This document shows positions 43,110 to 51,874 of a stretch of DNA of 64,000 nt, piece after piece; position 1 is the stretch's first letter, and each line of letters opens with the position of its first letter. A program made the position numbers and the translations under genes. The notes below the pieces were generated by a model that saw nothing but the letters and a program-made list of their open reading frames with translations, ran no database searches and had not been told where the DNA came from. Origin of the DNA: Pseudomonas putida (GTDB lineage Bacteria; Pseudomonadota; Gammaproteobacteria; Pseudomonadales; Pseudomonadaceae). The DNA lies in the NCBI RefSeq assembly GCF_025905425.1, contig NZ_CP109603.1, positions 2,392,001 through 2,456,000 on the forward strand, given 5' to 3'.

Positions 43110-43144
43110 GGTACAGCTTAGGTACTGTCCGGCCAAACTGTACC
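43110..43144. promoter_or_regulatory. candidate MocR operator between regulator and mvaA
   Basis: GGTACAG (43110-43116), GGTACTG (43121-43127) and CTGTACC (43138-43144) make one inverted pair with a near-direct third copy, in the 138-base divergent region. Combined direct and inverted repeats near the promoter are typical of MocR-type operators. ATACC...ATACC repeats lie just to the left (43091-43104). Confidence 0.55.
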
Positions 43145-43213
43145 TTCTTTAGCCAGACAGATCGGACTAGGGTGACGCCAACTCAAAACAATAACTGCAA
43201 GAGAACCCCTCTC

Positions 43214-44500
43214 ATGAGCATCGACTCCCGCCTGCCCATGTTCCGCGCCATGTCGCCCGCCGAACGCCTCAGCCACTTGCAAGAAGCGCTCGAACTGCCC
43301 CAGGCAGACATCGCCCTGCTTCGCGACGCCGGCGCGCTACCGTTGGCAATCGCCGACGGCATGATCGAGAACGTGATCGGCACCTTTGAATTGCCCTACG
43401 CCGTGGCCAGCAACTTCCAGATCAACGGCCGCGACGTGATCGTGCCCTTGGTGGTGGAAGAGCCTTCGGTGGTCGCCGCTGCCTCATTCATGGCCAAGCT
43501 GGCACGCGAGGCCGGCGGCTTCAAGACATCGAGCTCGCTGCCGTTGATGCGCGCCCAGGTACAGATCGTCGAGGTCACCGACCCCTTCAATGCGCGCCTG
43601 AGCCTGCTGCGCCACAAAGACCAGATCATCGAGCTTGCCAACCGCAAGGACCAACTGCTCAACAGCCTCGGCGGCGGTTGCCGTGACCTCGAGGTACATA
43701 CCTTCGCCCAGAGCCCGCGTGGGCCGATGCTGGTTGCCCACCTGATCGTCGACGTGCGCGATGCCATGGGTGCCAATACCGTCAATACCATGGCGGAAGC
43801 GGTAGCGCCGCTGCTCGAAGAAATCACCGGAGGCAAAGTGCGCCTGCGCATCCTCTCCAACCTGGCCGACCTGCGCCTGGCCCGGGCGCAGGTGCGCATT
43901 GCCCCTGAACTGCTGATCACCGGCGCCTACAAGGGCGAGGAGGTCATCGAGGGTATCCTTGATGCCTACAACTTCGCCGTGGTCGACCCCTACCGTGCAG
44001 CCACCCACAACAAGGGCATCATGAATGGTATCGACCCGTTGATCGTCGCCACCGGTAACGACTGGCGCGCGGTCGAGGCCGGGGCCCATGCCTACGCCTG
44101 CCGCAATGGTCACTACGGTTCGCTGACCACCTGGGAAAAGGACAGCCAAGGCCATCTGGTCGGCACCCTGGAGATGCCCATGCCCGTCGGCCTGGTCGGT
44201 GGCGCCACCAAGACTCACCCGCTGGCGCAGCTGTCACTGCGCATTCTTGGGGTCAAAACCGCGCAGGAGCTTGCTGAAATCGCAGTCGCGGTAGGCCTTG
44301 CACAAAACCTCGGCGCCCTGCGTGCGCTGTCGACCGAAGGCATTCAGCGTGGTCACATGGCCTTGCACGCACGCAACATTGCGCTGTCTGCAGGTGCCAG
44401 GGGCGATGAGCTTGACTGGCTGGTCAAGCAGATGATCGAGGCCCGCGATGTGCGCGCCGACAAAGCCTCAGAACTGCTCAAGCACAAGCGGGCGCAGTAA
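43214..44500 (+). CDS. mvaA: hydroxymethylglutaryl-CoA reductase, degradative (class II)
   Basis: I use ATG 43214 ([19 protein letters not shown]), which matches the P. mevalonii start; a 14-codon extension is not conserved. 428 residues. Class II signatures are all present: [20 protein letters not shown] with the catalytic Glu, [19 protein letters not shown] (dinucleotide site), [20 protein letters not shown] (catalytic Lys and Asp) and [12 protein letters not shown] (catalytic His). In pseudomonads the enzyme runs in the catabolic direction, oxidising mevalonate to HMG-CoA with NAD. It is followed directly by the lyase gene, with which it shares TAATG, so the two are coupled. The sequence is strikingly close to the characterised enzyme, so I am confident. 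Confidence 0.95.
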   Translation: MSIDSRLPMFRAMSPAERLSHLQEALELPQADIALLRDAGALPLAIADGMIENVIGTFELPYAVASNFQINGRDVIVPLVVEEPSVVAAASFMAKLAREAGGFKTSSSLPLMRAQVQIVEVTDPFNARLSLLRHKDQIIELANRKDQLLNSLGGGCRDLEVHTFAQSPRGPMLVAHLIVDVRDAMGANTVNTMAEAVAPLLEEITGGKVRLRILSNLADLRLARAQVRIAPELLITGAYKGEEVIEGILDAYNFAVVDPYRAATHNKGIMNGIDPLIVATGNDWRAVEAGAHAYACRNGHYGSLTTWEKDSQGHLVGTLEMPMPVGLVGGATKTHPLAQLSLRILGVKTAQELAEIAVAVGLAQNLGALRALSTEGIQRGHMALHARNIALSAGARGDELDWLVKQMIEARDVRADKASELLKHKRAQ

Positions 44501-45402
44501 TGGAGGCGGTACGGCTGGTCGAGGTGGGGGCCAGGGACGGCCTGCAGAATGAACGGCGCACGCTCTCACCGCAGATTCGCGTGCAACTGCTGCAACGCCT
44601 GGCCGACGCCGGGTTGCAAACCCTGGAGGCCGGCGCTTTTGTGTCGCCGCGCTGGGTACCGCAGATGGCCGGCTCCGATGAGGTGTTCAAGGCATTGCCA
44701 AAGCGCCCAGGTGTGACCTGGACGGCGCTGGTGCCCAACCTTAAAGGGCTGGAAGCTGCACTAGCGGCGGGTTGCCGTGAGGTCGCAGTGTTTGCGGCGG
44801 CCTCCGAGGCGTTCTCGCAAAGTAACCTCAACTGCTCGATAGAGCAGAGTTTGCGCCAATACCAGCAAGTTATGGTGCGCGCTCGCGAAGCCGGGGTCAG
44901 CGTGCGGGGTTATGTCTCGTGCGTCATGGGCTGCCCGTTCAGCGGCCCGGTCAAGCCGCAAGCCGTGGCGGCAGTCAGCGCCTCACTGTTTGGCATGGGC
45001 TGTTACGAAATCAGCCTGGGCGACACCATTGGCACCGGTACGCCAGCGGCGACCCGGGCGCTGATCCAGGCGTGCCGCCAGGTAGTGCCAGTAAGCGCCC
45101 TGGCTGGGCACTTCCATGACACCTACGGCATGGCCATCGCCAATATCCATGCCGCGCTGGAGGCGGATGTGCGGGTGTTCGACAGCTCAGTGGCAGGTCT
45201 GGGTGGTTGCCCGTATTCGCCGGGCGCCACGGGCAATGTAGCCACCGAAGAGCTGCTGTACCTGCTCGACGGCCTGGGTATCGGCCACGGCGTCGATCTT
45301 GACGCGGTCATCGAGGCAGGTCAGTTCATCAGTGCCCAGCTTGGCCGGCCAACGGCCTCCAAGGTGGCCCGCGCCCTGCTCGCTCAGCGCACAATGGGTT
45401 AA
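44500..45402 (+). CDS. mvaB: hydroxymethylglutaryl-CoA lyase
   Basis: 300 residues, start ATG 44500 overlapping the mvaA stop. The protein is a TIM-barrel HMG-CoA lyase: VEVGARDGLQNE (metal-binding Asp and catalytic Arg), LEAGAFVSPRWVPQMAGSDE, NLNCSIEQSL, VSCVMGCPFSGP, GHFHDTYGMAIANI (metal-binding His-x-His) and the signature Cys in GLGGCPYSPGATGNVATEE. It splits HMG-CoA to acetoacetate and acetyl-CoA, the second step of mevalonate degradation. Length and motifs are standard. Confidence 0.95.
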   Translation: MEAVRLVEVGARDGLQNERRTLSPQIRVQLLQRLADAGLQTLEAGAFVSPRWVPQMAGSDEVFKALPKRPGVTWTALVPNLKGLEAALAAGCREVAVFAAASEAFSQSNLNCSIEQSLRQYQQVMVRAREAGVSVRGYVSCVMGCPFSGPVKPQAVAAVSASLFGMGCYEISLGDTIGTGTPAATRALIQACRQVVPVSALAGHFHDTYGMAIANIHAALEADVRVFDSSVAGLGGCPYSPGATGNVATEELLYLLDGLGIGHGVDLDAVIEAGQFISAQLGRPTASKVARALLAQRTMG

Positions 45403-45460
45403 GCGTCATCTCTTCACGTTCATAACAATAAAAGCCCGCAAGGGCAGTGGGAGACTCTTC

Positions 45461-45937
45461 ATGAAGTCCGAACTGTACGAAGTCTGGGGCGACACCGTAG
45501 ACGGCCGTCACCTGATCTACGCCATCGCCATTGGCGCCCTGGTCAGCCTCGGCGCGTTCTTTACCGCGCAACATCTGCTGGTGGGCTGGGTTGAGTCGCT
45601 GCAAATGGCCCGTGCCTACGCAATGCTGGTAGGTATTGTCGGCTGCCTGGTCGGCGGCGGCATCAGTGCGGCGCTGTTCAAGCCCAAGCGCAATGTCGTC
45701 GAGCACCTGGCAGACCCTGCCTGGCGGGCAAAGATCCTGGTCGAGTTGCAGAACGAATTTGGCCCCCTTGGCCGCTTGGCAGACTTGCCTGCAGCAACCA
45801 TTGCAGAGCTCAAAGAAATGGATCTCTATGACCTGTTCGCCGAATACGAAAAAGGCCAGCCCTCGCCCCCGAGCAACCTGCATGCCTCATCTGCCGCGCC
45901 TGTGCCCGCGGTCAGTGCACACGGAGGCCGGCCATGA
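45461..45937 (+). CDS. small two-TM protein, probable TctB-like transporter subunit
   Basis: ATG 45461 has GGGAG 7 nt upstream; the longer frame overlaps mvaB and is not used. 158 residues with two predicted membrane helices (LIYAIAIGALVSLGAFFTAQ and YAMLVGIVGCLVGGGISAAL), then a soluble tail (HLADPAWRAKILVELQNEFG, ELKEMDLYDLFAEYEKGQ) ending in an Ala/Pro-rich stretch. Its stop overlaps the TctA-like gene by 4 bases, so it is its partner subunit, analogous in position to TctB. Sequence similarity to TctB is not obvious to me. It is probably part of mevalonate uptake, by context. Confidence 0.6.
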   Translation: MKSELYEVWGDTVDGRHLIYAIAIGALVSLGAFFTAQHLLVGWVESLQMARAYAMLVGIVGCLVGGGISAALFKPKRNVVEHLADPAWRAKILVELQNEFGPLGRLADLPAATIAELKEMDLYDLFAEYEKGQPSPPSNLHASSAAPVPAVSAHGGRP

Positions 45938-47322
45938 TCGCGCTGATGATGGACCAGTTTCTAATAGCTCTGGGCATGGGCATTCTCGGTGCGGTCATCT
46001 TTGCCGGCATCGGCCTGATTTCAGGCAGCGATGAAACCACCACCCTCGCCCCCCTCACCCTGCTGGTGGTACTGCTGGGCGTGCCGGCAGCCGGCGTGCT
46101 GACGTTCTTCCTGGCGGGCGCCGTGGCCAAGCACATGACCCACGCGGTACCGACCGCGCTACTGGGTATTCCCGGCGACACCATGGCGACACCCCTGATG
46201 CGCGAAGCCAACTTCCTGCGCAACCTGGGCGTGCCACACATTGCCCTGCGCAAGATGATCTCCGGCGCTGTCATCGCAGCATTGATCGCCGTGCCGATGG
46301 CCGTGCTATTCGCCGTGATGCTCGCGCCATTCGGGGACATGATCAAGCACGCCGCACCTTGGGTCTTCCTGCTGGCGGCAGTGGCCATCGCCTGGTTCTC
46401 CAAAGGCCGACTGGCAGCCGTGCTGACCTTGATCCCGTTCGTGATGGTGATTGTCGGCCCGCAAAGCCTGACCGCGCAGTACGGGGTCAAGCTCAGCGTC
46501 AGCTACTTCCTCGGCATCGCCATCGGCCCGTTGATTGCCGCGCTGTTCTGCCTGCTCGCGCCAGCCGAGCGCGCCAGCATGCGCCGTCAGCAGGTGCGCA
46601 CGTTCTCCTTGTCGCCTGATGTAAAAAGCTGGGGCGGGTTCTTTCCCAACCCACTGCGGGTACTGGACCGCAAGCAAACCCTGTGGACCGCCATCACCGC
46701 GGTGGTCTCCAGCGCCACCTTCGTGTTCAGCCCGGTGGCGATGACGGTGATCATGGGCGAGGCCGTCGGTTCTCGGGTCAAGCACGTCTACCACCGCCTG
46801 ACCACGGTCATTACCGCCCGCAACGGCGTCACCGAATCGACCTACCTGGCCGAAGCCTTGATCCCGCTGATCGCCTTCGGCCTGCCGCTGAGCCCGGTCG
46901 CCGCCGGCCCCGCCGCGCCTTTGTTCAATGCCCCGCCACGCTTCAGCGTCGATACCGCCAGCGGCCAGGTGAACAACCTGCATTCGCTGCTCAGTACCTG
47001 GGAGTTTCTGGGCTACGGCATGTTGGCGGTGCTGGTCGCGATCCTGATCGCCTACCCCTTCACCATGAATTACGCGCACCGAGCGGCCGCTTATGTGTCG
47101 CGCAAGATCAGCCACGAAGCAGTGATCGCGACCTTTGTCGGCCTGATTCTGGTGATCGGCATCTGGGAAGGCGGCCTGCTGGGCTTGCTGGTGATCGTCA
47201 CCATTGGCCTGTTGGGCGGGTTTCTCTCGCGTTTTCTCGGCTTCAACATCGGCGTGCAGTTCATGGGTTACTACACCGCCGTGCTAACCGTGCCAGCGTT
47301 GATTGCCCTGATGGGCGCATAA
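45934..47322 (+). CDS. TctA-family permease, probable mevalonate transporter
   Basis: 462 residues, starting in an ATGA overlap with the preceding small membrane gene. About 10-12 membrane helices are visible. Family-type features include ISGSDETTTLAPLTLLVVLL near the N-terminus, PTALLGIPGDTMATPLMREA (the TctA-like G-IPG-x-x-ATP loop), and a long central FGLPLSPVAAGPAAPLFNAP loop. The TctA family moves tricarboxylates with a periplasmic binding protein, but none is encoded here. Lying between mvaB and an OprD-type porin, it most likely imports mevalonate or a related acid. Substrate is inference. Confidence 0.75.
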   Translation: MIALMMDQFLIALGMGILGAVIFAGIGLISGSDETTTLAPLTLLVVLLGVPAAGVLTFFLAGAVAKHMTHAVPTALLGIPGDTMATPLMREANFLRNLGVPHIALRKMISGAVIAALIAVPMAVLFAVMLAPFGDMIKHAAPWVFLLAAVAIAWFSKGRLAAVLTLIPFVMVIVGPQSLTAQYGVKLSVSYFLGIAIGPLIAALFCLLAPAERASMRRQQVRTFSLSPDVKSWGGFFPNPLRVLDRKQTLWTAITAVVSSATFVFSPVAMTVIMGEAVGSRVKHVYHRLTTVITARNGVTESTYLAEALIPLIAFGLPLSPVAAGPAAPLFNAPPRFSVDTASGQVNNLHSLLSTWEFLGYGMLAVLVAILIAYPFTMNYAHRAAAYVSRKISHEAVIATFVGLILVIGIWEGGLLGLLVIVTIGLLGGFLSRFLGFNIGVQFMGYYTAVLTVPALIALMGA

Positions 47323-47411
47323 CCCCCCTCCCCCCGTAACCGCAGACACCCTCATTTCGCAGCCTCGCGCTGCGGGGGTGCCCTGCGCTCAAAATAAAGG
47401 AAATAACAATA

Positions 47412-48685
47412 ATGAAGATCCTTGCACGCGTCACCTCACCACGCCTTGCGCCCCTCTGCCGGCCGCTGGTGGTTGGTTTGCTCAGCTCGACAACTGCACT
47501 TGGGGTGTCGGCAGGCAGCTTGATCGACGACACCACGGCAACCCTGAACCTGCGCAACTTCTACCACAACCGCAACTTTGTAGACCCCGCCTACCCCCAA
47601 GGCAAAGCCGAGGAATGGACGCAGAGCTTTATCTTCGATCTGCGTTCAGGCTTCACTCAGGGCACCGTAGGTGTGGGCGTCGATGTGCTGGGGCTCTACG
47701 CCCTCAAGCTCGATGGCGGGCGCGGCACCGCAGGCACGCAACTGCTGCCGGTACACGAGGGTGGCAAGCCGGCAGACGACTTCGGCCGCCTGGGGGTCGC
47801 GCTCAAAGCCCGTTATTCGGCGACTGAACTGAAAGTCGGTGAATGGGTATCGCTGCTGCCCATCCTGCGCTCCGATGACGGCCGTTCATTGCCGCAGACC
47901 TTTCGTGGGGCGCAACTGACCTCCCGGGAGATTGAAAACCTGGCCCTCTACACCGGCCAGATGCGCGGCAACAGCCCGCGCAACGACGCCAGCATGGAAC
48001 GCCTGTTCATGGCTGGGCGCCCGGACGCAGCCTCCGACCGCTTCAACTTCGCCGGGGGCGAGTATCAATTCAATGACAAGGCCACTCAGGTGGGCCTTTG
48101 GTACGCCCAGCTTGAAGATATCTACCAACAGCAGTACCTCAACGTCATCCACAGCCAACCTGTCGGCAACTGGACGCTGGGTGCCAACCTTGGCCTGTTT
48201 CTCGGTGACGAGCACGGTGCTGCCAAAGCGGGCCAGCTGGATAACAAGACTGCCTCTTTGCTGCTGTCGGCCAAGACCGGTGGGCACACCTTCTACCTGG
48301 GCTTGCAGCGGGTATCGGGTGATACGGGCTGGATGCGGGTCAACGGCACGGCGGTTACCCGCTGGCAAACGATACCTACAACTCAAGCTACGACAGCGCT
48401 GACGAGCGTTCATGGCAGCTTCGTCACGACTTCAACTTCGCAGCCCTGGGGGTACCGGGCCTGACGATGATGAACCGCTATTTGTCCGGTGATCACGTGC
48501 GCACCAGTGCAGGCGGCCAGGGCAAGGAATGGGGGCGTGAGTCGGAACTCGCCTACGTCTTCCAGAGCGGCCCGCTCAAGGATCTGTCGGTACGCTGGCG
48601 CAATTCGACCCTGCGCCGGGACGTCAGCACCTACGACATTGATGAGAATCGCCTGATCATCAACTACCCGATCACGTTCCTTTAA
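47412..48685 (+). pseudogene. OprD-family porin, frameshifted
   Basis: The first frame (47412-48464) has a signal peptide (residues about 1-34, LSSTTALGVSAGSLIDD) and OprD hallmarks: LNLRNFYHNRNF, WTQSFIFDLRSGFTQGTVGV, GVDVLGLYALKLDGG and LKVGEWVSLLPILRSDDGRS. After GWMRVNGTA the homology jumps to another frame (GYPLANDTYNSSYDSADERS, then ALGVPGLTMMNRYLSGDHV) that runs to TAA 48683-48685 with the usual RWRNSTLRRD and INYPITFL ends. The break is at about 48350-48354 (GGCACGGCGGTT) and fits a single-base loss. Restored length is about 424 aa, normal for OprD. Such porins admit small carboxylates; here presumably the outer-membrane step of mevalonate uptake. True mutation or sequence error cannot be separated here. 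Confidence 0.8.
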
Positions 48686-48961
48686 CCCTTGCCCGCCCCC
48701 TCTCACAGGTCGCCGCCCCCGTCTACCACAGCACCCTCAGGAAAAAATCGCAGGATGTTGTGCGCAGAATTCGCTTGAGATGCACGGCCGCTTTGCCCAA
48801 GGTGGCCAGCCTGATAGCTATTGCCTGAATAAAAGGCTACAGGGCGTGGACGCAGGCGCACGACGATGCCTGTGTGTGGGGGGGCGACAGTTTCAGCAGC
48901 GGCAAGCCTTGCGCTGCAGCAGCGTCGCCGATTCCTCCAGATAATAAGAGAGGACAAGAAC

Positions 48962-50338
48962 ATGCAATCCAACAGTCTGAAGCAAAGCCTGAAACAACGG
49001 CACATCACCATGATCGCGCTAGGCGGGGTGATCGGCGCGGGGCTGTTCATGGGGTCGGGCAAGTTGATTGCCTCGGCAGGGCCTGCCGCGATCCTGTCGT
49101 ACTTCATCGGCGGCATTGTGGTCACCCTGGTGATGTTCATGCTCGGCGAGATGGCCTGTCGCAACCCGGACGCGGGTTCGTTTTCGACCTATGCCAATAC
49201 GTATCTGGGCGAATGGGCGGGGTTTACCGTGGGCTGGCTGTACTGGCTCAAGTCGATGCTCACCATCACCCTGGAGGCGGTGCTGCTAGGCGCCATCCTC
49301 AACGATTTTCTGCCGTGGCTACCCATCTGGGCCGGCGCGTTCATCATGCTGGTGACGTTGATGGCCAGCAACGCCTACTCGGTCAAATCCTTCGCTGAAG
49401 TGGAGTACTGGCTGGCCGCGATGAAGGTCGCCACCATCATCATCTTCATGGTGCTGGGGCTCTCGATTCTGCTCGGCCTGCACAGCAACATCCCCTCCCC
49501 TGGCTGGGTCAACCTGACCGCTCACGACGGGTTCATGCCCAATGGCCTGTCGCCGGTGATGGCCGGCGTGGTGGTGGTGATCTTCTCGCTGGGCGGGAGT
49601 GAAATCGCCGCCGTTGCGGCTGGCGAATCGGAAAACCCGCGCAAGAACGTCATTCGCGCCATCAAGAGTGTCATTCTGCGGGTGATGCTGTTCTATGTCG
49701 GTTCGGTGTCGATCCTGATTCTGTGCCTGCCCTGGACAGACACGGAAAACCTGGCTTCCCCGTATGTTTCGCTGTTCAGCCTGGCCGGGTTCAGTGGCGC
49801 CGCAGTGGCCATGAAGATCGTGTTGTTCATCTCGTTCATGTCGGTGATGAACTCCTTCATGTTCTCCAACTCGCGCATGCTGTTCTCGCTGAGCCAACGT
49901 GGGCACGCGCCCAAGCTGTTTTCACGCACCACGTCCAAAGGGGTGCCGCTTAACGCCCTGCTGCTGAGCCTGAGCATCTGCCTGTTGATTCTGACCGTGC
50001 ACTTTGTCAGCGGCGGCGACCTGTTCATGACCCTGGCCAAAAGCAGCGGCACGTTCGTGATGATCGTGTGGATCTTCATCATCATCGCCCACTTTGCCAT
50101 GCGCTGGAAAACCCGGCATGACGCGGTTGATCCCACAGCTTTCCGGGCGTGGTTCTTCCCTTACGCCAATATCGTTGCGCTGTTCGCACTGCTGGCGGTG
50201 ATTGTCACCCAGGCGTTCGACCCGGCGTCGCGGTTCCAGTTCTGGTTCACCACCGTGACGTCACTGGTGGTGCTGGGGGCGTATCTGCTGATGCGTAATC
50301 GGCTGGCGGGGAAGTCGGTTGGCTATGTCGGTAGCTGA
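48962..50338 (+). CDS. amino-acid permease of the APC (GabP/AnsP-like) family
   Basis: ATG 48962 with GAGAGG upstream gives MQSNSLKQSLKQRHITMIAL, the standard opening of this family; the longer frame is rejected. 458 residues and 12 expected helices. Signatures: GGVIGAGLFMGSGKLIASAG, MLGEMACRNPDAGSFSTYAN, GEWAGFTVGWLYWLKSML, FSLGGSEIAAVAAGESENPR and MFSNSRMLFSLSQRGHAPKL. It is a proton-coupled importer of an amino acid or GABA-like compound; substrate not decidable. It stands alone, followed by a hairpin and a WYL regulator. Confidence 0.85.
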   Translation: MQSNSLKQSLKQRHITMIALGGVIGAGLFMGSGKLIASAGPAAILSYFIGGIVVTLVMFMLGEMACRNPDAGSFSTYANTYLGEWAGFTVGWLYWLKSMLTITLEAVLLGAILNDFLPWLPIWAGAFIMLVTLMASNAYSVKSFAEVEYWLAAMKVATIIIFMVLGLSILLGLHSNIPSPGWVNLTAHDGFMPNGLSPVMAGVVVVIFSLGGSEIAAVAAGESENPRKNVIRAIKSVILRVMLFYVGSVSILILCLPWTDTENLASPYVSLFSLAGFSGAAVAMKIVLFISFMSVMNSFMFSNSRMLFSLSQRGHAPKLFSRTTSKGVPLNALLLSLSICLLILTVHFVSGGDLFMTLAKSSGTFVMIVWIFIIIAHFAMRWKTRHDAVDPTAFRAWFFPYANIVALFALLAVIVTQAFDPASRFQFWFTTVTSLVVLGAYLLMRNRLAGKSVGYVGS

Positions 50339-50359
50339 CTGCGGCTAAGCCGTCATGAC

Positions 50360-50381
50360 GAGGCCATCGCAAGATGGCCTC
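50360..50381. terminator. hairpin after the amino-acid permease
   Basis: GAGGCCATC and GATGGCCTC form a perfect 9-bp stem closed by a GCAA tetraloop (GNRA type), 22 bases after the permease stop. There is no T tract, so it may stabilise the 3' end rather than terminate fully. Confidence 0.5.
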
Positions 50382-50440
50382 TCAGGCAATGAGCAGGTGA
50401 ACTCTGATATCCTCCCGCGTCGATAACAGGAGGTCACCAG

Positions 50441-51187
50441 GTGCGTAAAGCTGATCGCTTGTTTCAACTGGTCAATCTGATTCGTGTCCATCAGCCCATC
50501 ACTGCCGAACGCCTGGCTAGCCGAATCGGCGTTTCCGTTCGCTCAATCTATCGATACATCGACGACCTCTCCTTCAGCGGGATCCCGATTTATGGCACCG
50601 CTGGCGTGGGGTATGCCCTCGATGACGATTTTGAGCTGCCGCCGTTGGCATTGAACAGGCTCGAACTCAACGCCTTGATGCTCGGGATGGACATGCTTTC
50701 TGCCAGCGCCGATAACGATCTAAGCGCTGCTGCAAGGACGTTATTGAGCAAGATCTCGGCGTCCATGGCCCAGCACAAGGTCGACCCCAGCACCGCAACC
50801 ATCAGAGCGCTTGGCTCGACCGGTGCCTCCACACGCCTGCATTTGGCAGCCCTGCGAAAGGCTATCGAGAATGCCCAGACCCTGAAAATCACTTACACCC
50901 GTTTGGACGGTGCGGTATCGCAACGCCTCATTTACCCGTTGGGTCTTTTTTACTGGGGAGGAAAGTGGACAGTCGGAACCTGGTGCGGTACGCGTGCGGC
51001 GTACCGTGACTTTCGAGTTGATCGCATCGCGTCGATCGCCATTGCCCACCAACCCCTACCCGACAATCCTGCCTTCGATCTTCAGGCGTACATGAAGTAC
51101 CAGGCAAGCCAGTGGCAAGCGATCACCCCTACTGACACTACGCTGTCAGTAGGGGGCACTGACAATGGAACCTTCTCAACACACTGA
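50441..51187 (+). CDS. HTH/WYL-domain transcriptional regulator (YafY-like)
   Basis: It starts at GTG 50441 with a perfect AGGAGG 7-8 nt upstream. 248 residues: an N-terminal winged helix (LFQLVNLIRVHQPITAERLA, IGVSVRSIYRYIDDLSFSGI), then a WYL domain with LRKAIENAQTLKITYTRLDG, YPLGLFYWGGKWTVGTWCGT and YRDFRVDRIAS. The canonical WYL triplet is replaced by FYW/YWG-like residues (LFYWGGKW). Such proteins repress neighbouring genes and respond to ligands or nucleic acids. The small ABM-like gene starts just after its end and is probably its target. Confidence 0.85.
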   Translation: MRKADRLFQLVNLIRVHQPITAERLASRIGVSVRSIYRYIDDLSFSGIPIYGTAGVGYALDDDFELPPLALNRLELNALMLGMDMLSASADNDLSAAARTLLSKISASMAQHKVDPSTATIRALGSTGASTRLHLAALRKAIENAQTLKITYTRLDGAVSQRLIYPLGLFYWGGKWTVGTWCGTRAAYRDFRVDRIASIAIAHQPLPDNPAFDLQAYMKYQASQWQAITPTDTTLSVGGTDNGTFSTH

Positions 51188-51197
51188 AGGTATCCCC

Positions 51198-51506
51198 ATG
51201 CAGCACTCATCTCATGTACTTGAATTGGCCATCTTCAAGGTCAAACAGGAATGCGTTGCACAAATACCCGCTCTTCGCGCCGGGCTTCGTGAAACGTTAA
51301 AGAGCTTTCCTGGGCTGCTCGAATACCATGCCTACTGCCCTATGAGCGACGACCGAGTCTTTGCGGACTTGGCCATGTGGGACAGCCTTGAGAATGCTCA
51401 GCACGTGGCAAAGGCCTTCAACGATGGAGACCCCAGATTCTCCGAGTACATGCACGCCATTGAACAGCTGACGTTCATGAGCCACCTCGCGCCAGAGATG
51501 AACTGA
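51198..51506 (+). CDS. small antibiotic-biosynthesis-monooxygenase-like protein
   Basis: ATG 51198 (MQHSSHVLELAIFKVKQECV), with AAGGT upstream, lies 11 bases after the WYL regulator's stop; an in-frame upstream start overlaps that gene. 102 residues in a beta-alpha-beta-beta-alpha-beta order (LELAIFKVK, IPALRAGLRETL, PGLLEYHAYCP, RVFADLAMWDSLENAQHVAK, YMHAIEQLTFMSH) typical of dimeric alpha+beta barrels (ABM/EthD type). The MWDSLENAQ segment is characteristic. Function unknown; likely controlled by the WYL regulator. Confidence 0.7.
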   Translation: MQHSSHVLELAIFKVKQECVAQIPALRAGLRETLKSFPGLLEYHAYCPMSDDRVFADLAMWDSLENAQHVAKAFNDGDPRFSEYMHAIEQLTFMSHLAPEMN

Positions 51507-51523
51507 GCGTCAACACTAGCCTC

Positions 51524-51565
51524 TGTACGAAAAGCTTTTGTGGGAGCGGGCTTGCCCCGCGATGG
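51524..51565. repeat. MITE terminus relic followed by a REP-like palindrome
   Basis: TGTACGAAAAG (51524-51534) matches 11 bases of the terminal repeat of the element at 20461. It runs straight into TTTTGTGGGAGCGGGCTTGC..CCCGCGATGG (to about 51565), which resembles the REP palindromes scattered through P. putida genomes. It occupies the boundary between the ABM-like gene and a gene fragment. Confidence 0.6.
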
Positions 51566-51578
51566 AGTGCGAAGCGCT

Positions 51579-51680
51579 CCTGTACCCGATATCACCATCA
51601 GCGCGGAAAACCTCAAACGCGCCCATGCCCTGTTAGAGCGTGGCCAGGCCCGCGGCAAAATTGTGCTGGAAGGTTTCTGA
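51579..51680 (+). pseudogene. C-terminal fragment of a zinc-type alcohol dehydrogenase/quinone oxidoreductase
   Basis: The frame ending at TGA 51678-51680 reads PDITISAENLKRAHALLERG followed by QARGKIVLEGF, the invariant C-terminal helix and strand of medium-chain dehydrogenase/quinone oxidoreductases. Everything upstream (about 290 residues) is missing; the REP-like palindrome abuts it, so the truncation probably happened at or near that repeat. Not functional. Confidence 0.75.
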
Positions 51681-51874
51681 TCGCGGTATACAGCTCAAGC
51701 CGCATGTCATGCCAGCACGGCCAGCCTTGCGCTGGCCGTCTTTCGCCCCTGATGACGAAGCGTAACGTGCAGTCTAGACTCAAGGCCTGAAATCGACTGT
51801 AAACACTTCGTTTGCCTGAAAATGTTCGGCAGTCATGCAGGCAGCCGGTCTCTGGTAAACCGCAGGGGCCGCCT

